A DNA stretch of 64,000 nucleotides from Hypericum androsaemum (lineage: Eukaryota > Streptophyta > Magnoliopsida > Malpighiales > Hypericaceae). The position numbers were made by a program, and so were the translations under genes. Within the stretch, counting starts at the first letter, position 1. Each line of letters starts with the position of its first letter. The stretch is from NCBI GenBank assembly GCA_963995505.1, contig OZ023184.1, positions 10,928,308 through 10,992,307 of the forward strand. Direction: 5' to 3'. A model generated the notes under the pieces. That model worked only from the letters and a program-made list of their open reading frames with translations. It was not told where the DNA came from and did no database searches. Positions 32,103 through 42,335 of the stretch are shown one piece after another.

Positions 32103-32658
32103 GAAGTTAATTATATGTTATTTTCGTTTTATAAGAGTTCTAGTCTATTTAGGAAGACAATAATTTGAGAATTTCATTTTTTTAAGAGTTCAAGTCAGTT
32201 TAGGAATGTGATTATGTGATAATCACGTTTTTAGCAATCATAGGAGTATTAGACTTGTTTTCCTTTTTAGTTTCCCTTTTTAAGTCATATTTATCTAGTT
32301 AGAAGTTTTATTTAACTAGGATTCTTTTTGTAACAATCTGCCTATATATAAAGGCTTTATCAATGAGAATGGGGAGATTAATTTGAGTACAAAAACGTGG
32401 GCTTTGCTCTCTTGGTTCTTCGGAACTGTTCGAACACAGCGGAGGGATTCCGTTTGTTAGCCTTCGACTTATCAAGCGGATCTACATCACCGTTTGTGGC
32501 GTCTTCATCAAATCAAGGTTCTTGTTTCCCTACAGCAGCGGGTCGAGGTTGTTCATACCGAGGTTTTTGCAAAGGTGCAAACAACGGGTCGAGATTTCCA
32601 TCAATCTGAACGTAGATAAATCTGGCTTTCACGTGGATCCGTAACAAGATTCACATCA
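32042..32658 (+). repeat. Gb 3' LTR (617 bp)
   Basis: Starts right after AAGAGGAGGGGAA. Followed by the CCTTC duplication and the rest of the Ga 5' LTR. Confidence 0.92.
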
Positions 32659-32663
32659 CCTTC

Positions 32664-32856
32664 GACTTATCAAGCGAATCTACATCACCGTTTGTGGCGT
32701 CCTCATCAAATCAAGGTTCTTGTTTCCCTACAGCAGCGGGTCGAGGTTGTTCATACCGAGGTTCTTGCAAAGGTGCAAACAACGGGTCGAGATTTCCATC
32801 AATCTGAACGTAGATAGATCCGGCTTTCGTGTGGATCCTTAACGAGATTCACATCA
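32664..32856 (+). repeat. Ga 5' LTR, right part
   Basis: Completes the LTR begun at 29843 (426 + 193 = 619 bp). Ends GATTCACATCA. The Ga PBS TGGTATCAGAGC follows at 32859-32870. Confidence 0.9.
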
Positions 32857-32870
32857 GTTGGTATCAGAGC

Positions 32871-33107
32871 TTAGGCTCTACTTCAGATCATCTATCTTTA
32901 AATTTCGTTTTTGTTTTCATTAGTTTTCAATTATTGTTCTTATTTTATTCTGAGTTGGAGAAAGAAAAAAAATAAAAAAAAGAGGAAAAAAATTCCGAAA
33001 AAAAAGAAAGATAGAGAAGAAGGCAGCCAAGAAAAGAAGAAGAAAGAAGGCTGAAAAAAAATCAAAAAAAGAAAAGTTGAAAGTAGAAAAAAGGAGAATC
33101 AGCAAGA
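32871..33107 (+). other. Ga leader
   Basis: Non-coding. The second half is an A/G-rich tract (32960-33090), largely identical to the Gb leader, ending just before the ORF start. Confidence 0.7.
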
Positions 33108-34145
33108 ATGTCTTATAACTTCTCAAGAAGATCCGTTGAAGGTGTTGCACCATTGGTTGGTGATCCACACACGTTTATCGACGCCCTTCTTAGTGGGATG
33201 AGGCATATAATGAGAACGGAGGTCAAGAAGCTCAGCGAAAAGGTGGACCGGATAGTGTGCAAACAAGAGAGGATACATGATGTTCCTAATGTATGCAGGG
33301 ATACAAGAGCTCAACAAAGAAAGATTGGGGTTAGAGGTGATAGCACTCTTAGAGTTACAGCATGGGATGATGAAGACAGCTGGGAGAAACTTATGTCTTT
33401 GGCAAGGAAAATTGACTTGCATACAAGAGAAGTTAGTGAAGTACAACAAGAGAAGATCATTCAATCTAAGTGCAACATTGAGGAAAAGGTATGTTGTTCT
33501 GAAATTGGTGTGACTTCAGATGAAGTTTTTGAAGAGGTTTTGATATGGGAGGAGTTTGGTGAATATTCCATTGATTTATTTGATGGAGATTATTTTGATG
33601 ACCATACCATGTCACTACTTTACCTAAGAGATTTATTTGACGAATCATCTGTGGTGGATATTGTTAACATGAAGAAGTGCACAATTCCTATTGATGGTGA
33701 ACATGAAGAACTTATTGTTGCTGTTAACAAGGAAGAGGATCAACCCATATATTACATGTTTCCAGATTTTCACGTTGAATATGTTGAGCATATTGACTTC
33801 TTGGGAGTTGACAAGTTTGAATATGTTGGAGGATCAGCATTGATCAACTTATGGAATAGTTTGAAGATTGGTGAAAGGCTTATTCAAAAAAGTAAGTCTT
33901 TTGCTTTTGATTTGGAGATGAATTCAGATTCTTTAAGATCGAAGTACTTGTTCTGTTGGAAAGGAAGGTATCAAGTGCAGCCACGACGTTCAAAGAGTTC
34001 ATCTTGCACCAGCATGGTTGTGAGTTGGCAAAAGCATGACGGATGCAAGGATTTGAGGACAAATCCATTTCAAGAGGAGGGGAATGATATGAATCTGATC
34101 AGCAAGAAGATTAATTTCGTTTTTGAGGTTTTTGAGTCTATTTAG
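33108..34145 (+). CDS. Ga ORF: Family 3 protein of unknown function (345 aa)
   Basis: Intact. The first ~50 residues (EGVAPLVGDPHTFIDALLSG, then MRHIMRTEVKKLSEKVDRI) follow the pattern of the Family 1 Gag N-terminal helix (EG...F.EAL...MMRAE...). The C-terminal CKDLRTNPFQEEGND matches the end of Family 1 Pol ([14 protein letters not shown]), and the last ~20 residues are LTR-encoded. Between them is an unfamiliar acidic domain with EEFGEYSIDLFDGDYFDDHT, MSLLYLRDLF and HIDFLGVDKFEYVGG. Residues ~65-120 differ from Gc; the flanks are conserved. There is no capsid core, zinc knuckle or enzyme motif. A Gag-like or RNA-binding packaging role is possible but not shown. Confidence 0.8.
   Translation: MSYNFSRRSVEGVAPLVGDPHTFIDALLSGMRHIMRTEVKKLSEKVDRIVCKQERIHDVPNVCRDTRAQQRKIGVRGDSTLRVTAWDDEDSWEKLMSLARKIDLHTREVSEVQQEKIIQSKCNIEEKVCCSEIGVTSDEVFEEVLIWEEFGEYSIDLFDGDYFDDHTMSLLYLRDLFDESSVVDIVNMKKCTIPIDGEHEELIVAVNKEEDQPIYYMFPDFHVEYVEHIDFLGVDKFEYVGGSALINLWNSLKIGERLIQKSKSFAFDLEMNSDSLRSKYLFCWKGRYQVQPRRSKSSSCTSMVVSWQKHDGCKDLRTNPFQEEGNDMNLISKKINFVFEVFESI
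34071..34084 (+). other. Ga polypurine tract
   Basis: CAAGAGGAGGGGAA abutting the 3' LTR. It is very like the B3 tract (CAAGAGGAGGGGAC). Confidence 0.88.
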
Positions 34146-34703
34146 GAAGTTAATTATATGTTATTTTCGTTTTATAAGAATTATAGTCTATTTAGGGAGT
34201 CAATAATGTGAGAATTTCGTTTCTTTAAGAGTTCAAGTCAGTTTAGGAAGGTGATTATGTGATAATCACGTTTTTAGCAATCATAAGAGTACTAGACTTG
34301 TTTTCCTTTTCAGTTTCCTATTTTTAAGTCATATTTATCTAGTTAGAAGTAATATTTAATTAGGAATCTCTTTGTAACAATCTGCCTATATATAAAGGCT
34401 TTATCAATGAGAATGAGGAGAATATATTGAGTACAAAAAACGTGGGCTTTGCTCTCTTGGTTCTTCGGAACTGTTCGAACACAGCGGAGGGATTCCGTTC
34501 GTTCACCTTCGACTTATCAAGCGGATCTACATCACCGTTTCTGGCGTCCTCGTCAAATCAAGGTTCTTGTTTCCCTACAGCAGCGGGTCGAGGTTGTTCA
34601 TACCGAGGTTCTTGCAAAGGTGCAAACAACGGGTCGAGATTTCCATCAATCTGAACGTAGATAGATCCGGCTTTCGCGTGGATCCGTAACGAGATTCACA
34701 TCA
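34085..34703 (+). repeat. Ga 3' LTR (619 bp)
   Basis: TGATATGAATCTG...GATTCACATCA, then the ATTGT duplication (34704-34708). Confidence 0.92.
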
Positions 34704-34708
34704 ATTGT

Positions 34709-34777
34709 TTTATTTCTTTCTGTTTGTTCGGAGCCTTGTTTACTTTACGTGTAGAATAGCACGCTTCCATTGTTCAA
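34709..34777 (+). repeat. F1 3' LTR, right part, truncated
   Basis: Resumes after Ga and matches 24740-24808 of the 5' LTR to CGCTTCCATT. It then switches to H1 LTR sequence (GCTGTCCGAG). The final ~11 bp of the F1 LTR are missing. Confidence 0.8.
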
Positions 34778-35219
34778 GCTGTCCGAGTTTCATTTAATTC
34801 AAGCTGTCTGAACTCTTCATTTCCTCTTTATTTCCGAATGTAATAAGGCTCAAATGGTGACATTTAAATATAGGACGTTACGGATGGTTTAAGGCAGGCC
34901 GAAATGTGAGGAGGTGCGTGATTAATGCCCTTCAAGACACGCCTTGAATCACGCCCCTATGTGTGTTTCTTTTGAATGGAATAAACGGACAGTGAATTGG
35001 AATCCAAAAACCCTGAGCGAGTGAGCTTTCCTTTCGTGCACAGATCTGCATGAGTTGTGCATGGATTTGCATGAATTCTGAGTATTTTTCCCTAGCTAGC
35101 CGCTTGTTAAATCAAGCAGCTCTCTAGTTGAGCTTCGGAAGGAGCAGATTAGAGCTTTACCTTTCATTGTTCGTTCCAAATCATTTTCTAAGTTTGATCA
35201 CGCTTCGTTGCCTACACTA
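34778..35219 (+). repeat. H1 5' LTR, left end missing
   Basis: Matches the 3' LTR (48717-49218) from GCTGTCCGAG to its end CCTACACTA. About 60 bp of the LTR start are lost at the fusion with F1. PBS TGGTATCAGAGC at 35222-35233. Confidence 0.85.
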
Positions 35220-35396
35220 GGTGGTATCAGAGCTTGAGTGAGATCCATCTCAATTCCTATATTGAGATTGAGTGTTGTCTTTCCCCATCACCGTGCGAGT
35301 TGTGAGAGAACCCATCCAAGAGCCGATCAGCAAGGATACGTGATCCCCTGATCCGTTCCTCATCTATCCACCAAACTCCACCAAAATCTGATCACT

Positions 35397-36095
35397 ATGT
35401 CCGATCCGAATGATAATCCGAGACCTGACATGAATCAAAGATTCACCAACTTGGAGGCATCAATACAAGCGATCCTTACTCGTCTGGACAATCTGGCGGT
35501 GCAACCACCCGGGGTACAACCCGCTCCAGCTGAGGTACGTCACAATCAAGAGGAGGAAGAGGATGATGCTAATTCGGATGCCACTTTATATGTGAGAAGA
35601 GGAGGAAGAGGTGTTCGTGGAACTAGAGGAAGAGGGCGAGGTGATGGTGGGCGTGGCCTTAGGAGAGAAGTTTATGGGGGGGAAGATCGCGGTGAAGAAT
35701 ATGTTAGGCGAGTAGATAGGCCATTCAAGATGAACATAGAAAAGTTCTACGGAGATGTTGATGTAGAGGCTTTCTTGAATTGGCTAGACTCTGTGGAGAA
35801 GTATTTTGATTGTATGGAGTTGACTGAGGAGCAAAAGGTGAGTTATGTAGCCTTTAAATTGGAATCAGGTGCGGCTGTTTGGTGGAGAAAAGAGCAAGAG
35901 GTTCGAAGGAGGAGAGGAGATCTACCAATCAGAGACTGGCCGACCATGGAGCAAGCCTTGAGGGAGAGGTTCTTGCCTGTGGACTACCATCAAACCCTCT
36001 ACAGCCAATTCCTTACGTGCACTCAAGGAAATCGTTCGGTGGAAGAGTACATGACTGAGTTCATGAGGCTGGCATCAAGGAACGATGTGGAAGAG
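35397..36095 (+). pseudogene. H1 gag, N-terminal part
   Basis: MSDPNDNPRPDMNQRFTNLEA, RG-rich linker, FLNWLDSVEKYFDCMEL, VWWRKEQE, RFLPVDYHQTL, then cut by the B3 LTR after ASRNDVEE. The open frame's last codon belongs to B3. Compared with F1, about 100 codons after this point are absent altogether: they are not at the other side of B3 either. Confidence 0.88.
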
Positions 36096-36916
36096 TGATG
36101 TGAGCAAGCCTAAGGATGCACCTGCTATCAAGCTTGTAGACTCGCAGCAAGTTCAAGTTCCAATTGGGCCAATGACAAGAGCAAGAGCTAGGAAGTTGCA
36201 ATCTGACTTCAATGGACTAATGCAAGAAGTTTGGGCTCAAGCAAGTGCGTGGAGGACCAAGGACGTCCAAGAAGTCCAAGGGAGGCCCATGCACGTTTTG
36301 GAAGCTAAATGGGAAGTTTGAGATGCACGCAATCTCCTGGATGCATGCGCACGTGAATTTCAAGCTTATCTTGGACATGCGTCCCTAAATTTTAGGAATT
36401 GCATCTACTATGTTTTAGGACGTGATATTTACTAGATAGTCTATTAGTTATCTATGTTTAGATTGTTTTCCTACTTAGTTGAATATTTCGGCCAGAATCC
36501 CTTTAAATTAGGAAGGAGAGTTGTGGCCAGCCTTGAACTCCTTATTTGGAGTTAGTTTTCGTTTAGAAAATTGTAAGACTTATAGAGCCTATATAAAGAG
36601 GCATCCTCATTCAATAAAGAGAAAACAATTCGGAGAATTACTTAGCATTGGCTAATTGTGAGTTTAGATACTCGTTTGTTCTTGCTTAGGCTGGTGAGTC
36701 GTCTTGGCTAGAATTTATCTTTCACTTATCAAGCGGATCATCCATCCCCGCTCGTGGCGTGATACGACCTTAGGTCAAGGTTCAGAAGCTCTTGCAGCGG
36801 GTTAAGGTTCAATTTTGCGCCTTAGTTCTTGTGAGTTCTTTGTGAGTTGTGATCTGTTCCATTCTGAAGTAACAAACGGTCCGAGTTGTGAGTCTTTTCC
36901 GCTGAGATTCATATCA
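36096..36916 (+). repeat. B3 5' LTR (821 bp)
   Basis: TGATGTGAGCAAGCC...GATTCATATCA. It contains TATATAAAG at 36590-36598 and CAATAAAG about 15 bp later. The first part codes for the [15 protein letters not shown] tail. Confidence 0.92.
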
Positions 36917-36918
36917 TT

Positions 36919-36930
36919 TGGTATCAGAGC
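36919..36930 (+). other. B3 primer-binding site
   Basis: TGGTATCAGAGC, tRNA-iMet type. Confidence 0.92.
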
Positions 36931-37547
36931 TTAGCTTGTTACCTTAGTTCATTATCCTTGTTATTCTTGTTCTTTTTTTTTTTTTTGGGGTTCGTTTTGT
37001 TGCTTGCTAATCCGTGAGGTTCTTCGCTGTTCGAGAGAAAAGAGAGGAAAACAAACGAGTGAAGCAAAAACAGAAAAGAAAAGAAAAGAAAAGAAAAGAA
37101 AAGAAAAGAAAAGAGAAGAAAAGGAAAGAGAGGAAACAAAACAGGAAGAAGGTAGTCCTAAGTTGGCCCGCACGACTAATTTGGAAGCCGCAAGCTAAAG
37201 AGGAAGCAAAATCAAAAAGGAAGCTAGCGAACTAAAGAAGGCGCAGCAGCTGATCAAGAAAAGGGACAAGCAAGACTAAAAAGCAAAGAAAGGCCAAAAG
37301 AGGAACTTTAACATTCTGTTTGTTAAAGCGTGAAGCTCAAGCAAAGGCTGTTCTAGCTTTAGTAAGAACATACAAGTATCACGAGAGGAAAAAGGCAAGA
37401 GTGTGCGAGTACCTTAGAGAGAAAAGCCAAATACTTGAGTGCAAACACGAGTGAACTTGAGTGCACCTTACATTGAGAGTATACACGTAAGGGAGTGAGC
37501 TTGTGAGGCCATAATTTTTTTACTAACCAATTTTTCTTGTAGCAAAC
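36931..37547 (+). other. B3 leader with purine tract and candidate mini-intron
   Basis: Non-coding. AAAAG repeats at 37072-37130. The conserved 56-nt block GTAAGG...CTAAC...TTGTAG lies at 37487-37542, five bases before the ATG. Here the end is TTGTAG rather than TTGCAG. Confidence 0.55.
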
Positions 37548-40500
37548 ATGTCGCATGAAGGTCAAACTATGGGAAGCATAGACCTTAAGTTATTAGTGGA
37601 TGCCTTGGCCGGGAAGCTCGAGCAGATGGTGCAAGCTCAGATGGAGCCTTTGCAACTACGCGTGGATGCCGTGGAGAATTCTCGTGACAACCCCCAAACG
37701 CGAGGCGAACTCCAAAGGCGTAGGAGAGGAGTACCTATTGGAGAGTCGAGCGGAGCTGATTCTGAATCTGAAGAAGGCGTAGGCTCTACAAGGAGTCTTA
37801 GGAGAGCAAGAACAAACCGCCCACCTAGGGAGGCGAGGCAAAAGAGAGACGACAACATAGGGAGTATCAAACTGAAGATACCCTCCTTTGCTAGTCGTTC
37901 TGACCCGGAGGCGTACTTAGAGTGGGAGAAGAAGATTGAGTTCGTGTTTGATTGCCACAATAGCTCCGAAGCAAAGAAGGTAAAACTTGCCATCACCGAA
38001 TTCACTGATTATGCTATAACTTGGTGGGATCAACTTGTGACAAGCAGGAGGAGAAATGGAGAACGCCCTATAGCTACTTGGGAAGACATGAAAGTGGTGA
38101 TGAGGAAGAGATTTGTTCCAAGTCATTACTATAGAGGGCTGTATAAGAAGTTACAAGGAATGAGGCAAGGAAATTTGAGCGTGGAGGAGTATTTCAAACA
38201 GATGGAGATGGCCATGATAAGAGCTGATATAGATGAAGATAGAGAAGTTACAATGGCAAGATTCTTGAATGGACTCAATCCTGAAATTCAAGACAAGGTT
38301 GAGTTGCAACACTATGTGGAGTTGGAGGACATGGTGCATATGGCAACGAAAATTGAGAAGCAACTCAAGAGAGGAGAGGGGAGAACAAGAGCTACATCGA
38401 GTTCTACTTGGAAGCCAAACTACCAAAAGAAGTTTGACAAGCCACAAGCAGCCAAAGTAGAGCATAAATCTGAGAGTTCTCAAGCTAATTCTCAAAGGAA
38501 AGTGGAAGTCACTCCAGCTAGGAACCGTGACATCAAGTGCTTTAAGTGTCAAGGAAGAGGGCACATCTCAAGTCAATGCCCTAACAAGCAAGCAATGGTG
38601 ATCAAGGAAAGTGGAGAGATTGAAACTGAAGAAGAGGATTCGGAGCATGAAAGCATGCCTTCTTTGGAGGACGTATCCGAGGAAGAGTACCAAGCTGCTG
38701 AGAGGCTTACTCTTGTGTCTAGAAGAGCATTGAATGTGCAAGTAAAAGAAGAAAATGATGTGGCTCAAAGAGAAAATATTTTTCACACAAGGTGCTATGT
38801 CAAAGACAAGGTGTGTAGTGTCATCATAGATGGAGGAAGTTGTGCTAATGTCGCAAGCACTACTATGGTGGAGAAGTTAGGGTTACTCACTGGAAAACAC
38901 CCTAAGCCTTACAAACTACAATGGCTGAATGATAGTGGAGAAGTACGAGTGATGAAGCAAGTATTGGTAACATTCCGCATTGGCAACTATGAGGATGAAG
39001 TGTTGTGTGATGTTGTACCAATGCAAGCTGGTCATCTATTGTTAGGAAGGCCATGGCAGTTTGATAGGAAAGTGCATCATGATGGCTACACCAACAAATA
39101 TTCATTTATACTTAAGAAGAGAGTAATCACCTTGGAACCCTTGTCACCATCACAAGTTTGTGAAGATCAACGACAGTTGCAAAAAGAAAGTGATGAGCAA
39201 AGAGAGCGTGACAAAAAGAAAAAGATTGAGAGGAGAGAAGAAGCCGAAAAAAAGATAAGAAAAATGGCCAATGGAGAGGAAAAGATTGAGAAAACAAAAG
39301 AAGCCGGAAAAACAGAAATTAAAATGGCCAATGAGAGAAAAACCGAGAGTTGGAAAAAGAGTTACTATGTGGGAGCAAGTGATATTAAGCAAGCATGCTT
39401 TGAAAAGAAGCCTATGATCTTACTTCGGTATAGAGAGGCGCTTTTAAACACTAACGAGCTTGAACCACATGTACCTAGTACGGTTGTGTCTCTTTTGCAG
39501 GACTACAAGGATGTCTTTCCCGACGAGCTACCACCTGGTTTGCCACCTATTCGTGGGATTGAACATCAAATAGACTTTGTTCCGGGAGCTGCCATACCTA
39601 ACCGTTCCGCATATAGAAGCAATCCTGAAGAAACTAAGGAGCTTGAGAAGCAAGTCAACGAGCTATTGGAGAAAGGGTACGTGAGAGAGAGCATGAGTCC
39701 ATGTGCTGTTCCAGTCCTACTTGTGCCCAAGAAGGATAAATCATGGAGAATGTGTGTTGATTGCCGAGCAGTCAACAACATAACGGTAAAATATCGTCAC
39801 CCTATTCCTCGTTTAGATGACATGTTAGATGAGTTGCATGGTTCTTGCATGTTTTCTAAGATTGATTTGAAGAGTGGTTATCATCAAATTAGGATGAAAG
39901 AAGGAGATGAGTGGAAGACTGCTTTTAAAACAAAGTATGGGTTGTATGAGTGGATGGTCATGCCATTTGGTTTGTCCAACGCACCTAGCACGTTTATGCG
40001 ACTCATGAATCATGTTCTACGTCCATTCATTGGTAAATTTGTGGTTGTTTACTTTGATGATATACTCATTTATAGCAAGAGCATGGAGGATCATTTAGAA
40101 CATTTGAGATCTGTCTTAGATGCACTTAGAGAAGATCAATTGTTTGCTAACTTGAAGAAGTGTACCTTTTGTACGGATAAGCTTGTATTCTTGGGTTTTG
40201 TTGTTGGAGCTAACGGAATACAGGTTGATGAAGAAAAGATCCGAGCTATCCGTGAATGGCCAAGCCCTACAAGTGTTGCTAATGTTAGGAGCTTTCATGG
40301 ACTAGCTAGTTTTTATAGGAGATTTGTGAAGGACTTTAGTAGCATAGCCGCACCCATAACTGGAGTCATCAAGAAGAATGTGGGCTTTACTTGGGGAGAA
40401 GCTCAAGAGAAGGCCTTCCAACTACTAAAAGGGAAGTTGACTAATGCACCCTTGTTAGCTTTACCTAATTTCTCTAAGACTTTTGAAATAGAGTGTGATG

Positions 40501-42335
40501 CTTCTGGTATAGGAATTGGAGCTGTCCTTATGCAAGAAGGAAGACCCATTGCATACTTTAGTGAGAAACTAAGTGGTGCAACCTTGAATTACCCGACCTA
40601 TGACAAGGAGTTGTACGCACTAGTTCGAGCATTGGAGACATGGCAGCATTACTTGTGGCCAAAGGAGTTCGTGATTCACACTGATCATGAGTCACTCAAG
40701 CACTTAAAGGGGCAACACAAGCTGAACAAGAGGCATGCACGATGGGTGGAATTCATTGAGACATTTCCTTATGTCATTCGCTACAAGCAAGGTAAGGAAA
40801 ATGTAGTGGCTGATGCACTATCACGAAGGTACGCCTTGATCTCAACTCTTGATGCTAAACTACTTGGCTTTGAACACATTAAAGACATGTATGTTGATGA
40901 TGTTGATTTTAGCGAGTTGTATAGATCCACTGAAAGAAGTGCATTTGGTAAGTTCTTTCGTAATGAAGGTTACCTATTTCGTGAAAACAAACTTTGTGTG
41001 CCTAATTGCTCGATGCGAGAATTACTCATTCAGGAGGCACATGGAGGTGGCTTAATGGGGCATTTTGGAATTGCAAAGACCTTGGCAATGCTACAAGATC
41101 ATTTCTTTTGGCCACACATGAAGAGAGACGTTGAGAGAGTTTGTGGTCGTTGCATCACTTGCAAGCAAGCCAAGTCAAAGGTAAAACCCCATGGTTTGTA
41201 CACCCCACTACCTATACCTAGTGAGCCTTGGATTGATATCTCTATGGATTTTGTGTTAGGACTACCTAGGACTAAGCGTGGAAGAGATTCAATTTTTGTG
41301 GTAGTGGATAGGTTTTCTAAGATGGCACATTTCATTCCATGTCATAAGACTGATGATGCTTCAAACATTGCTGATTTGTTCTTTAGAGAGGTTGTTAGGT
41401 TGCATGGCATGCCTAGGACAATTATCTCTGATAGAGATGCTAAGTTCCTAAGTTACTTTTGGAAGACCTTGTGGTGCAAGTTAGGTACTAAGTTGTTGTT
41501 TTCTACTACTTGTCATCCTCAAACTGATGGTCAAACTGAAGTAGTGAATAGGACTTTGTCTACACTTTTGAGAGCACTCATTAAGCATAACATTAAGACT
41601 TGGGAAGAATGTTTGCCTCATGTTGAGTTTGCTTATAATCGTTCTGTCCATTCTGCTACTCAATTCTCACCATTTGAGCTTGTTTATGGGCTTAATCCTT
41701 TGACTCCATTGGATTTATCACCTCTACCTTCGAGTGAGCATGTTAACTTAGATGGCAAGAAGAAGGCTGAATTTGTCAAGCAGTTACATGAGAAAGCAAG
41801 AATGAACATCGAGAAGCGCACGGAGCACTATGCGAGGCAAGCAAACAAAGGAAGGCACAAGGTTGTCTTTGAGCCGGGAGATTGGGTTTGGCTACATATG
41901 AGGAAGGAGCGTTTTCCTGTCCAAAGACGTTCAAAGTTGCTACCACGAGGAGATGGTCCATTCCAAGTGATAGAACGCATCAATGATAATGCCTACAAGC
42001 TAGACCTTCCGGGTGAGTATAATGTAAGTGCTTCGTTTAACGTGGCTGACTTGAGTCCGTTTGATGTAGGTGATGATTTGAGGACAAATCATTTTCAAGA
42101 GGAGGGGACTGATGTGAGCAAGCCTAAGGATGCATCTACTATCAAGCTTGTAGACTCGCAGCAAGTTCAAGTTCCAATTGGGCCAATGACAAGAGCAAGA
42201 GCTAGGAAGTTGCAATCTGACTTCAATGGACTAATGCAAGAAGTTTGGGCTCAAGCAAGTGCGTGGAGGACCAAGGACGTCCAAGAAGTCCAAGGGAGGC
42301 CCATGCACGTTTTGGAAGCTAAATGGGAAGTTTGA
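37548..42335 (+). CDS. B3 Gag-Pol polyprotein, intact (1595 aa)
   Basis: Full enzyme set of a Ty3/Gypsy element, in one frame. Rough residues: N-terminal helix 12-45; Gag capsid core ~118-265; zinc knuckle [14 protein letters not shown] ~331-344; protease D428 in DGGS; K/E linker ~540-600; RT with D773 ([10 protein letters not shown]) and YFDD 835-838; RNase H D984, E1021, D1046, D1089; HHCC finger ~1165-1206; integrase D1234, D1295, E1331 (35 residues between the last two); GPY/F-like module ~1470-1505; tail [12 protein letters not shown] in the last 75 residues, encoded by the LTR. Oddity: KKDKSWRMC, where all sister copies have KKDGSWRMC. The MSHEGQT start matches B2. Confidence 0.96.
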   Translation: MSHEGQTMGSIDLKLLVDALAGKLEQMVQAQMEPLQLRVDAVENSRDNPQTRGELQRRRRGVPIGESSGADSESEEGVGSTRSLRRARTNRPPREARQKRDDNIGSIKLKIPSFASRSDPEAYLEWEKKIEFVFDCHNSSEAKKVKLAITEFTDYAITWWDQLVTSRRRNGERPIATWEDMKVVMRKRFVPSHYYRGLYKKLQGMRQGNLSVEEYFKQMEMAMIRADIDEDREVTMARFLNGLNPEIQDKVELQHYVELEDMVHMATKIEKQLKRGEGRTRATSSSTWKPNYQKKFDKPQAAKVEHKSESSQANSQRKVEVTPARNRDIKCFKCQGRGHISSQCPNKQAMVIKESGEIETEEEDSEHESMPSLEDVSEEEYQAAERLTLVSRRALNVQVKEENDVAQRENIFHTRCYVKDKVCSVIIDGGSCANVASTTMVEKLGLLTGKHPKPYKLQWLNDSGEVRVMKQVLVTFRIGNYEDEVLCDVVPMQAGHLLLGRPWQFDRKVHHDGYTNKYSFILKKRVITLEPLSPSQVCEDQRQLQKESDEQRERDKKKKIERREEAEKKIRKMANGEEKIEKTKEAGKTEIKMANERKTESWKKSYYVGASDIKQACFEKKPMILLRYREALLNTNELEPHVPSTVVSLLQDYKDVFPDELPPGLPPIRGIEHQIDFVPGAAIPNRSAYRSNPEETKELEKQVNELLEKGYVRESMSPCAVPVLLVPKKDKSWRMCVDCRAVNNITVKYRHPIPRLDDMLDELHGSCMFSKIDLKSGYHQIRMKEGDEWKTAFKTKYGLYEWMVMPFGLSNAPSTFMRLMNHVLRPFIGKFVVVYFDDILIYSKSMEDHLEHLRSVLDALREDQLFANLKKCTFCTDKLVFLGFVVGANGIQVDEEKIRAIREWPSPTSVANVRSFHGLASFYRRFVKDFSSIAAPITGVIKKNVGFTWGEAQEKAFQLLKGKLTNAPLLALPNFSKTFEIECDASGIGIGAVLMQEGRPIAYFSEKLSGATLNYPTYDKELYALVRALETWQHYLWPKEFVIHTDHESLKHLKGQHKLNKRHARWVEFIETFPYVIRYKQGKENVVADALSRRYALISTLDAKLLGFEHIKDMYVDDVDFSELYRSTERSAFGKFFRNEGYLFRENKLCVPNCSMRELLIQEAHGGGLMGHFGIAKTLAMLQDHFFWPHMKRDVERVCGRCITCKQAKSKVKPHGLYTPLPIPSEPWIDISMDFVLGLPRTKRGRDSIFVVVDRFSKMAHFIPCHKTDDASNIADLFFREVVRLHGMPRTIISDRDAKFLSYFWKTLWCKLGTKLLFSTTCHPQTDGQTEVVNRTLSTLLRALIKHNIKTWEECLPHVEFAYNRSVHSATQFSPFELVYGLNPLTPLDLSPLPSSEHVNLDGKKKAEFVKQLHEKARMNIEKRTEHYARQANKGRHKVVFEPGDWVWLHMRKERFPVQRRSKLLPRGDGPFQVIERINDNAYKLDLPGEYNVSASFNVADLSPFDVGDDLRTNHFQEEGTDVSKPKDASTIKLVDSQQVQVPIGPMTRARARKLQSDFNGLMQEVWAQASAWRTKDVQEVQGRPMHVLEAKWEV
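42096..42109 (+). other. B3 polypurine tract
   Basis: CAAGAGGAGGGGAC directly before the 3' LTR. Confidence 0.9.

Larger units (their letters stand above)
30269..32658 (+). mobile_element. Gb: Family 3 element inserted in the Ga 5' LTR
   Basis: 617-bp LTRs at 30269-30885 and 32042-32658, PBS at 30888, leader with AAG/AAA-rich purine tract, damaged ORF, and polypurine tract 32029-32041. TSD CCTTC at 30264-30268 and 32659-32663. Two copies of one small family are nested one inside the other. Confidence 0.93.
29843..34703 (+). mobile_element. Ga: Family 3 non-autonomous element (host to Gb)
   Basis: Two 619-bp LTRs (the 5' one split by Gb), PBS, A/G-rich leader, one intact ORF and a polypurine tract. 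The TSD is ATTGT. The internal region is only ~1.2 kb. There is no protease, RT, RNase H or integrase, so it depends on enzymes of other elements. Confidence 0.92.
24312..34777 (+). mobile_element. F1: decayed Family 2 element, 3' LTR split by Ga
   Basis: 5' LTR, PBS, complete but mutated gag-pol, polypurine tract and a 3' LTR (29422-29842 and 34709-~34777) split by the nested Ga/Gb insertion. The left edge touches S2. The right end of the 3' LTR is missing and fused to a truncated H1 5' LTR, so no TSD can be read. Confidence 0.9.
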
